Source: Phycisphaerales bacterium UBA854 (GTDB lineage Bacteria > Planctomycetota > Phycisphaerae > Phycisphaerales > SM1A02). From it: DNA of 64,000 nucleotides. The DNA lies in NCBI GenBank assembly GCA_002295885.1, contig DBGM01000040.1, positions 1,162-65,161 on the forward strand, given 5' to 3'. The notes below the pieces were generated by a model. That model did not search any database. It was not told where the DNA came from and worked only from the letters and a program-made list of their open reading frames with translations. This document shows positions 43,293 through 50,465 of this stretch, one piece after another (position 1 is the stretch's first letter; the number at the start of each line of letters is the position of its first letter). A program made the position numbers and the translations under genes.

Positions 43293-45248
43293 TCAGCCGT
43301 TGGTGGCGACGGGGATCGGCTCGGTCAGTACGACGGGCACGGGATCTCCGGCCATCACCCGACGAAGGACACGGACGAGATTGTCACGGTCGAGTCCCGC
43401 CTCGGCGAGCTGCTCGCCCCGTGCCCCCTGGTAGATCCATGTCTCCGGCAGTCCGAGGCGGGTGATGCCCCGGGTATCGAGTCCGAGGTCGTGGGCCGCC
43501 GCGAGGACCGCGGAGCCGAAGCCGCCGGTGATCGTATGGTCCTCGACGGTCACGATCGGGATCTTCCGTTCGATCAGCGAACGGATGAGTTCGGTGTCGA
43601 CCGGCTTGGCGAACCGGGCGTCGTAGACGTCGACCTTCGCGTCCTGGCCGATGGCGTCCGCGGCTTCCATTCCGGTCATTGCCATGACGCCGTAGCCCAG
43701 CACCGCGATGTCCGGGTCATCGTGCTCGATGAGGGCGCGGGCCTTTCCGAGTTCGAACGGAGGGCAGTCGCCTTGGAATCGCTCGTTGACATCGTCACGG
43801 GGGTAGCGGACGCACGACAGGCCCTCCTCGTAGTTGCGCATGAACTCGAGGCAGGCCTTGAGGCTGGGTTCGTCGATGGCGGCCATGAGGGCGGCCCCGG
43901 GGAAGACGGACAGGATGCTGACGTCGCAGAATCCGTGGTGCACGGCGCCGTCGCCGCCGACCAGCCCCGCACGGTCGAGGCACAGGCGGACCGGGAGTCC
44001 CTGCAGGGCGACTTCCTGGAAGGCCTGGTCGAACGCTCGCTGGAGGAACGTCGAGTACACCGCGAAGAACGGCTTGAGTCCGGACTTGGCCAGTCCCGCC
44101 ATCATGTCCATCGCGTGCGATTCGCAGATGCCGGTGTCCCAGGTCCGGGAGGGGAACCGGTCGATGCACTGCTTGATGCCGGTGCCGTCGGGCATTGCGG
44201 CGGTGCAGGCGACCACCGAATCATCGCGGTCCATGAGATCGCACATGGCATCGGAATACGCGCTGGTGAAGCTTCGCCCGGACGACTTCAGCTCGACCCG
44301 GCAGCCGTTCACGGAGAACGGCTTGGGGGAGTGGAAAGTCGTCGCGTCTCCTTCGCTGAACTCGTACCCCTTGCCCTTGATGGTGTGGACGTGCAGCACC
44401 ATGGGGTGTTCGAAGTCGCGGACTTCGCCGAGCATGTCGATCAGGGTCGGGATGTCGTGCCCGTCGACGGGACCGACGGTCAGTAGGCCGAACTTCTCGA
44501 ACCAGTTGTCCTCGGTGACCGCCTCCTTGGCCATTTCGCTGAAGCGGTGGGACATGTCGCGGAGGGCGGAGCCCCCCGGAATCGACCGGAAGATGTCCTT
44601 GGCCGTCTTCTTCATGGATCGGTAGGCGGAGTTGATGCGGATGCGGTTGAAGTAGCTCGCCACGGCTCCCTGGGGCTTGGCGATGCTCATGCCGTTGTCG
44701 TTCAGGATGACCAGCATCTGCCGATCGAGCGTGCCCGCATTGTTCAGCCCCTCCATCGCGAGGCCGTTCACGATGCTGGCGTCTCCGACCAGGGCCACGA
44801 CCCGCCGGCCGTCGGGATTGTCCTTCGTGAAGGATTCGCCGCGCAGCTGGTCACCTCTGGCCATGCCGACGGCGGTCGAGATTGCGGTGCCGGCGTGTCC
44901 GACCGAGAACAGGTCGAAGTTCGATTCGCGCGGTTCGGGGAAGCCGGCCATGCCGTTACGCTGCCGCAGCTTCGGCAGCAGGTGGGCCCGCCCGGTGAGC
45001 AGTTTGTGGGGATAGCACTGGTGTCCCACGTCGAACAGCAGGCGGTCATGGCCGAAGTCGAACACGTAGTGCAGAGCGATGGTGAGTTCGACCACCCCGA
45101 GATTCGGTGCCAGATGGCCGCCGCTGAGCTTCACCTGCTCGCAGATCGAGTGTCGGATCTCCGCGGCGAGGTCGGGGAGTTGATCCACCGACAGCTGCTT
45201 CAGATCGGCGGGAGAACCGATGGTCTGCAGTAGGGGGGTGGGTTCCAT
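43293..45248 (-). CDS. dxs: 1-deoxy-D-xylulose-5-phosphate synthase
   Basis: 651 residues. Thiamine-diphosphate enzyme condensing pyruvate and glyceraldehyde 3-phosphate, the first MEP-pathway step. ThDP site GDASIVNGLAMEGLNN, DVGHQCYPHKLL and the C-terminal transketolase-like half are intact. Start 45248 (MEPTPLL) matches family N-termini; 45299 is possible and has GAGG upstream. It follows ispA by 80 bases on the same strand, so synthesis and chain elongation of isoprenoids are linked; ispG lies at 49126. Confidence 0.96.
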   Translation of the reverse strand: MEPTPLLQTIGSPADLKQLSVDQLPDLAAEIRHSICEQVKLSGGHLAPNLGVVELTIALHYVFDFGHDRLLFDVGHQCYPHKLLTGRAHLLPKLRQRNGMAGFPEPRESNFDLFSVGHAGTAISTAVGMARGDQLRGESFTKDNPDGRRVVALVGDASIVNGLAMEGLNNAGTLDRQMLVILNDNGMSIAKPQGAVASYFNRIRINSAYRSMKKTAKDIFRSIPGGSALRDMSHRFSEMAKEAVTEDNWFEKFGLLTVGPVDGHDIPTLIDMLGEVRDFEHPMVLHVHTIKGKGYEFSEGDATTFHSPKPFSVNGCRVELKSSGRSFTSAYSDAMCDLMDRDDSVVACTAAMPDGTGIKQCIDRFPSRTWDTGICESHAMDMMAGLAKSGLKPFFAVYSTFLQRAFDQAFQEVALQGLPVRLCLDRAGLVGGDGAVHHGFCDVSILSVFPGAALMAAIDEPSLKACLEFMRNYEEGLSCVRYPRDDVNERFQGDCPPFELGKARALIEHDDPDIAVLGYGVMAMTGMEAADAIGQDAKVDVYDARFAKPVDTELIRSLIERKIPIVTVEDHTITGGFGSAVLAAAHDLGLDTRGITRLGLPETWIYQGARGEQLAEAGLDRDNLVRVLRRVMAGDPVPVVLTEPIPVATNG

Positions 45249-45328
45249 GACGTGCTCGACTCCCTTGCCCGGTCGAAGACGATGCGGCCGGTACCACATC
45301 TATATGCCTCGAACCGAATAAGTTTAGC

Positions 45329-46222
45329 CTATTTCGTACGAATGGCCATGAAACGTCCCAGATCACGCAGCGGATCGGCCTCCGGACCGAGTGGTTCCAG
45401 GGCGTCGATGGCGCGTTGTTCGAGCTCCTTCACGACCCGGCGGGACTCCTCGACTCCCAGCAGGCCCGGATAGGTGAGCTTGCCCATGTCGTGGTCCTTG
45501 TTGGTCGCCTTTCCGATGTGTTCGGCGGTCTGGGTGACGTCGAGGAGGTCATCGACGACCTGGAACATCAGCCCCACGGCATCCCCGTAGGCGGTGAGGC
45601 ACTCCATGCTCGATTCGTCGGCGTTGCCGCAGAATCCGCCCATCCGGCAGGCGGCCCGGAGGAGTGCTCCCGTCTTGTTGCGGTGCACGAGCTGCAACTG
45701 CTCGCGGGGTTCGAGGGAACCGGGAAGACCTCCCAGCGTGTCGTAGGTCTGTCCGATGACCATCGAGGTCGTGCCGCCGGCCAGTTCGGACACCAGCGAG
45801 CAGGCGATCGATGGTTCCACGGGCAACTGCGTGAGCTGCTGAAACGCGAGCGAGATCATGAGGTCGCCCGCGAGGATCGCCATGGCCTCGCCCGCCTTCA
45901 CATGCAGGGTCGGTTGTCCGCGTCGCAGGGCGTCGTTGTCGAGGGCCGGCAGATCGTCGTGGATGAGGCTGAAGCAGTGGGTCAGCTCCAGTGCGACGGC
46001 GGCGGGGATCGACGTCTCGATCGTCCCTCCGACCGCCCGGCAGCTCATCAGCATGAGGGTGGGGCGCAGTCGCTTGCCGCCCCCCAGCACCCCCCAGTCG
46101 GCCGCCTCGCGCAGGTGCGCAGGTAGGTTCGCCGCTTCGATCGCCTTCGTGAGGGCGGCTTCGACCAGGGCGGCGGGTTCGGAGAAGAGATCGGATTCGT
46201 GCATCGTGTGTCCGGTGGTCAT
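45329..46222 (-). CDS. ispA: Polyprenyl (farnesyl/geranylgeranyl) diphosphate synthase
   Basis: 297 residues. First aspartate-rich motif DDLPALDND and second DDLLD are present, together with GGGKRLRP and LELTHCFSLIHDD. The residues before the first motif (CFSLIHDD) do not settle chain length, so farnesyl or geranylgeranyl product is possible. Start 46222 (MTTGH) or 46204. Upstream of dxs in a two-gene unit. Its -10 element overlaps that of the divergent ExbB-like gene. Confidence 0.92.
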   Translation of the reverse strand: MTTGHTMHESDLFSEPAALVEAALTKAIEAANLPAHLREAADWGVLGGGKRLRPTLMLMSCRAVGGTIETSIPAAVALELTHCFSLIHDDLPALDNDALRRGQPTLHVKAGEAMAILAGDLMISLAFQQLTQLPVEPSIACSLVSELAGGTTSMVIGQTYDTLGGLPGSLEPREQLQLVHRNKTGALLRAACRMGGFCGNADESSMECLTAYGDAVGLMFQVVDDLLDVTQTAEHIGKATNKDHDMGKLTYPGLLGVEESRRVVKELEQRAIDALEPLGPEADPLRDLGRFMAIRTK

Positions 46223-46240
46223 GGTGACGTCGGGTGCCAG

Positions 46241-46247
46241 TATCATA
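46241..46247. promoter_or_regulatory. Overlapping face-to-face -10 elements (exbB-like and ispA)
   Basis: TATCATA reads as TATCAT on the plus strand (46241-46246, 7 bases before the exbB-like ATG) and as TATGAT on the minus strand (46242-46247, 19 bases before the ispA ATG). Both match the consensus at 5 of 6 positions. The two polymerases cannot occupy the site together. Confidence 0.55.
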
Positions 46248-46253
46248 CCTTCG

Positions 46254-46877
46254 ATGAGTCACGTACTGGATACATTCGAAATGCTGATGGATCGCGGCGG
46301 CTACGTCATGATCCCGCTGCTGATTCTCAGTGTGTGCAGCGTGGCGCTGATCATCGAGCGGGCCTGCTTCTGGATCTCGTTGACCGGCCGGAGTCATCTG
46401 GAGCGGCTCGATGGATTGAACGCGGCCCTCCAGGCCGGCGATGCGGACCGCGCACGCGGGATGGTCGATGCCAATTCGAGTCCCTACGACCGGGTCGTCA
46501 TCCGGATGCTCGACGACGGTCCGTCCGATGCGGTCGCGATGCAGGCGGTGGATTCGATCCGCAGCGGTCTCGATCGGTACATGGTGGTGCTCTCGACGAT
46601 CATCACCGCCGCACCACTGCTGGGAATTCTCGGAACCGTGATTGGCATCATCCAGTCGTTCCAGCTGCTGGGCAGTCAATCGACCTTGACGGATCCGCGG
46701 GAAGTCGCCGGAGGCATCGCCTCGGCCCTTATCACGACGGCCTTCGGCCTCATCGTGGCTCTGGTGACGCTCTTTCCCTACATGATCTTCAAGGCGCAGT
46801 CCTCCAATGCGATCGGCCGACTCGAAACGCTGATCGCATCGGCCCAGGGTGGGCTGGACGGAAAGCGCGGCCAATGA
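46254..46877 (+). CDS. MotA/TolQ/ExbB-family proton channel protein
   Basis: 207 residues. Three TM helices (about 18-40, 108-130 and 150-172) with the conserved TAAPLLGILGTVIGIIQSF and IASALITTAFGLIVALV helices typical of ExbB/TolQ. A partner of ExbD/TolR type is not adjacent, which is unusual. The stop overlaps the TraB-like start (ATGA), so the two are co-translated. Likely energises an envelope process; which one is unknown. Confidence 0.87.
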   Translation: MSHVLDTFEMLMDRGGYVMIPLLILSVCSVALIIERACFWISLTGRSHLERLDGLNAALQAGDADRARGMVDANSSPYDRVVIRMLDDGPSDAVAMQAVDSIRSGLDRYMVVLSTIITAAPLLGILGTVIGIIQSFQLLGSQSTLTDPREVAGGIASALITTAFGLIVALVTLFPYMIFKAQSSNAIGRLETLIASAQGGLDGKRGQ

Positions 46878-48127
46878 TCGGTCCCGCGATCCTGCTGCTC
46901 GCATCGCTCGGTTCCAACGGGGACCCCGCGGCGTGGATCCGCACCGCGAACGAACCCGAGGTCCGTTCGGTGCTGGAGATCGCATCCCGTCGCTACGAAG
47001 CCCCCTCCGACACCACGACGCCGGACGTCTGGTTGATCGGCGTCACCCACATCGGAGATGCCGCCTACTACGAGGCGCTCACGGAACTGCTGGCCGACGT
47101 GGACGTGGTGCTGTACGAATCGGTCATGCCGGACGGTGCACGGCCGCACCGGGCCGCCACCGAGACGGCGCGCCGTGCCTCCACGCGGCAGGGGCTGGAG
47201 CTCCTGGCGACCATCGGCGGACGCACGGAGGACATGCCGACGGACGCGGAGACGTTCGCCGCCGCGGCCGAGGAGATCGACCTTCGGATGGGCAACTGGA
47301 TCCGGGCGGCGTCGACGGACGCCTGGGGGCGTCCGATCGACTACCTGCCGGTTGCTGCGGGATTGCAGCTGCGGAGTGCCGGGCCCGACGGCGAGCGGGC
47401 CACGGACGATGATCTGGTGGTGGAGGTCGTTCGCCCGACGGAGTCGGATGAACCGACCCCGCCGCGCAATCTGCAGGCCGCCCTCGCCGACGCGCTGGGG
47501 CTCCGGTACCAGTTGGAGTCCATGCCCTACGCGGCACGCAACTGGCGGGTGAGCGACATGAGCATCGGCGCGATCCGGACCGCGTTCGCACGTCGGGGCA
47601 TGGAGTTCGACATGCTCGGTGACATGCTGTCGGGATCCTCGATCCCCGCCCAGCTGATCAACACCATGCTCGGTCTGATCGCCATCGGTGATTCGTTGTC
47701 GGGTGGTGCGGTGTCCGACGGCGTCAAGGTGGTGCTGGTCGAGCTCCTGGGGACTCCGGGGGTGCTGGACATGACGGATCGGCAGTTCGGTCCTGGATTC
47801 CAGGACGTGATCATCGTCGAACGCAACACCGTGCCGCTGGAGGATCTGGAACGGATCATCGCCGAGGAACCGGCGATCGATTCCGTGGCGATCCTCTACG
47901 GCGCTGCCCACATGCCGGACCTGGCGGTCCGTCTGGTGCAGTCCGAGCACGGATACGAAGAGGTCGACGTCCGCTGGGACCGTGCGATCGGGGTCGATCT
48001 GGAGACGTCGCCGCTGACGGAACGGGATCGCAAGTCGATCCGCCGTTCGATCCGCCTGGCCCTGGCGGGGCTCAAGCGCGAAGCCCGGCTCGCTGCGCAG
48101 TCCGAAGCGGCAAGCGACGACGAGTGA
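46874..48127 (+). CDS. TraB/GumN-family protein with a pseudopilin-like segment
   Basis: 417 residues. An N-terminal TraB/GumN-type signature is seen at GVTHIGD (56-62) and VVLYES (78-83), and again in IDSVAILYGAAHMPDLA near 335. Between them, residues 147-184 (STDAWGRPIDYL, RSAGPDGERATDDDLV) closely resemble the C-terminal calcium-site region of GspG-type pseudopilins. A short hydrophobic N-terminus may be a signal. It is co-translated with the ExbB-like gene. TraB-type proteins are putative metalloproteases; the HIG motif is consistent but not proof. The stop abuts the pilin-like gene stop in TGATCA. Confidence 0.75.
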   Translation: MIGPAILLLASLGSNGDPAAWIRTANEPEVRSVLEIASRRYEAPSDTTTPDVWLIGVTHIGDAAYYEALTELLADVDVVLYESVMPDGARPHRAATETARRASTRQGLELLATIGGRTEDMPTDAETFAAAAEEIDLRMGNWIRAASTDAWGRPIDYLPVAAGLQLRSAGPDGERATDDDLVVEVVRPTESDEPTPPRNLQAALADALGLRYQLESMPYAARNWRVSDMSIGAIRTAFARRGMEFDMLGDMLSGSSIPAQLINTMLGLIAIGDSLSGGAVSDGVKVVLVELLGTPGVLDMTDRQFGPGFQDVIIVERNTVPLEDLERIIAEEPAIDSVAILYGAAHMPDLAVRLVQSEHGYEEVDVRWDRAIGVDLETSPLTERDRKSIRRSIRLALAGLKREARLAAQSEAASDDE

Positions 48128-49069
48128 TCAGCGAACATCGTCCTCGTGGGACCAGTCCCGCGCCGGGACGTCGCCCACGGGTTTTGCGCGGTCGATCCAG
48201 CGACGCTGGTCGGCCAGGTCCTCGTGGGTCTGCGTATCGGTGTGGCCGTCGATGAACCAGACCGCGGGCGGGCCGCCGTTGCGGCCGAGGGGGATGTGTC
48301 CCGCCTCGTGGATGTGCACGTTGCCGGCTTCGTCCAGTCCCCACTTCATGCGGTTGGCGAGGAGTCGTGGTTCCACCAGCCAGGTGCCCGCCACCCGATC
48401 GCGTTCCCGTGGATCGTCCTGCGGCCCGTCCGCCTCGAAGGCGGAGCAGAAGGCGACGACCTCGGTGGAGTTCTTCACGTGCGGAATGGTGCGGACCACG
48501 GGGGAGACCTTGGAGCCATCGGCCTGGGCCACGCTCGTGAACCTGAGTTGGGGCGTCTGGTAGTGGGGGTCCCAGAAGTCCCACTGCCCGCCGAGGTACC
48601 ACCCGTTGTAGGCGAAGGCGGGCTGGTGGGCGAACTCGTGGCCTTGATCGATGAAGTGCTCGATTCGCTGCTCCTCCGGGTCGAGATGCCATCGCATGAT
48701 CGGATCCGGATCGTCCAGATACGGGACCAGATGCCAGGTCCACGGCCCCGCGATGTTGTCGTCCGAGGCACGGTAGTTCGGGGCCGGCGGAATCTCCATG
48801 AAGTCGGGGAACACGATGGTGTCGTTCGCCAGCGCCTGCACGCCGGTCGACTGCCAGCCGCGTACGAGCCGGTCGTCGTGCGAACCCGCGTACATCAGTA
48901 GGGCGTTGCCCACCTGCCGCACGTTGTTGAGTTCGACCGTCTTGCGGGCGGAGCGGACGCTGTCCTGCACCGCCACGCTGACGATGGAGACGAGGATCGC
49001 GATGATCGCGATGACGACCAGCAGCTCGATCAGCGAGAAGGCGGTTCGGTTTCTTGTCGTGGTCGGCAT
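48128..49069 (-). CDS. Type IV pilin-like (prepilin N-methylation) protein
   Basis: 313 residues. The type III prepilin signal is clear: a short basic leader and FSLIELLVVIAIIAIL, with cleavage before Phe and Glu at +5. The body (about 50-310) is the large globular type common in planctomycetes (H-X-G and processing-like repeats not obvious), with DGHTDTQTHEDL near the C-terminus. A -10 TAGACT precedes the ATG at about 49100. It probably assembles in a pseudopilus; no assembly ATPase is in the window. Confidence 0.88.
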   Translation of the reverse strand: MPTTTRNRTAFSLIELLVVIAIIAILVSIVSVAVQDSVRSARKTVELNNVRQVGNALLMYAGSHDDRLVRGWQSTGVQALANDTIVFPDFMEIPPAPNYRASDDNIAGPWTWHLVPYLDDPDPIMRWHLDPEEQRIEHFIDQGHEFAHQPAFAYNGWYLGGQWDFWDPHYQTPQLRFTSVAQADGSKVSPVVRTIPHVKNSTEVVAFCSAFEADGPQDDPRERDRVAGTWLVEPRLLANRMKWGLDEAGNVHIHEAGHIPLGRNGGPPAVWFIDGHTDTQTHEDLADQRRWIDRAKPVGDVPARDWSHEDDVR

Positions 49070-49125
49070 CGTTCGGGTTCCCGGTTCGTTCTCTCAAAGT
49101 CTACGCAGGAACCGCTCGGACGGAT

Positions 49126-50376
49126 TCAGGATTCGTCGATCGTGAGTCGTTCCACCTGGCCGGATTCGATCTTGGCCACGCCGCTGCCCAAATCGCCGAT
49201 GGGATCCGGCGGGACGATTTCGACCACCTTCTCGCCCAACGTCACCTCGCCGTTGCGGACCCGGTCCTGGAACCGTCGGCATTCCTCCAGGAGTCGATCG
49301 AGGATCTCCTCCTCCCGGACGTTGGCCACCCGTTCGCCCTGGACGTAGATGATGCCCCGCTGGTTTCCCGCGAAGACGGCCACGTCCGCACCCTCGGCTT
49401 CGCCCGGCCCGTTGACCACGCATCCCATGACCGCCACCTTGATGGGCAGTTCGATCTCCTTGTCGAGCTTCTTCTTCACCGCCTGCACCAGGGTGAAGAG
49501 GTCGACCTGGATCCGACCGCAGGTCGGACAGGCGATGAGTTCCGCACCCACCCGGTTGCGAAGCCCGAGGCAGTAGAGCAGTTCGAGCCCGTCCTCGACC
49601 TCGTGGATCGGATCGCTCGCGTAGCTGATGCGCAGCGTGTCTCCGATCCCGCTGGAGAGCAGCGAGCCGAGTGCCACCACGCTTCGGATCGATCCCGTCT
49701 CCTTCGGGCCCGCATGCGTGACGCCGAGATGGAGCGGGTAGTCGAAGCGGGCCGAGATCTCGCGGTAGATCTCGATCACCAGCCGTGCGTCCATCGACTT
49801 CGCGCTGATGCAGACGTCGTGGAAGTCGCGGGCATCGAAGATGTCCATGTACTCCTCGAGCTTGGCGATCATCAATGCGATGAGATGTCCCTGATGCCGA
49901 TCCGCGAAGAACTTGCCGAGCTCGGCCGCACGCTGCTGCTTGTCCTTCCGCTCGATGATCGATCCCTCGTTGACTCCCACCCGGATCGGGATGCCCCGTT
50001 CGCGGCAGGCATCGATGACCGCGTCGACTTCCCGGCGGTCGTTGATGTTGCCCGGATTGAGCCGGATCTTGTGCACCCCGGCTTCCACCGCCTCCAGCGC
50101 CCGCTGGTAGTGGAAGTGGACGTCTGCGACGATCGGTACCGACGTCTGGGCCAGGATTTCGGGCAGGGCCTCGGTGTCCTTGCGCTGGGGGACCGCCACG
50201 CGGACGATGTCTGCACCCGCCTCGTGCATGCGGTTGATCTCGGCCACGCACGAGTCGATCTCGAAGGTGTACCCCGAGGTCATCGTCTGCACCGAGACGG
50301 GGTGATCGCCGCCGATGCCGATTCGCCCGGTGCGGTCATCTCCGATCATGATGGCGCGCGTGGTGCGGCGTTCCAT
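49126..50376 (-). CDS. ispG: 4-hydroxy-3-methylbut-2-en-1-yl diphosphate synthase
   Basis: 416 residues. Iron-sulfur enzyme of the MEP pathway. The TIM barrel (1-270) is followed by the iron-sulfur domain with cysteines in CPTCGR and GCVVNGPGEA. The N-terminal VQTMTSGYT is conserved. TACAAT lies exactly 6 bases before the ATG, the same geometry as purD. It sits between topA and the pilin-like gene on the minus strand. Confidence 0.96.
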   Translation of the reverse strand: MERRTTRAIMIGDDRTGRIGIGGDHPVSVQTMTSGYTFEIDSCVAEINRMHEAGADIVRVAVPQRKDTEALPEILAQTSVPIVADVHFHYQRALEAVEAGVHKIRLNPGNINDRREVDAVIDACRERGIPIRVGVNEGSIIERKDKQQRAAELGKFFADRHQGHLIALMIAKLEEYMDIFDARDFHDVCISAKSMDARLVIEIYREISARFDYPLHLGVTHAGPKETGSIRSVVALGSLLSSGIGDTLRISYASDPIHEVEDGLELLYCLGLRNRVGAELIACPTCGRIQVDLFTLVQAVKKKLDKEIELPIKVAVMGCVVNGPGEAEGADVAVFAGNQRGIIYVQGERVANVREEEILDRLLEECRRFQDRVRNGEVTLGEKVVEIVPPDPIGDLGSGVAKIESGQVERLTIDES

Positions 50377-50382
50377 GACCCG

Positions 50383-50388
50383 ATTGTA
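50383..50388 (-). promoter_or_regulatory. -10 box TACAAT of ispG, 6 bases before ATG
   Basis: TACAAT (5 of 6) then CGGGTC then ATG, identical spacing to purD. No clear -35 at 16-18 bases. Suggests a leaderless mRNA. Confidence 0.5.
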
Positions 50389-50465
50389 GGTCGTCGTGGT
50401 TGCGAATGCTGCATCCGATTTCGAGACGCGTCCGCGAAATCGCCGCTGCGAAGGCCTGCAGGGGC

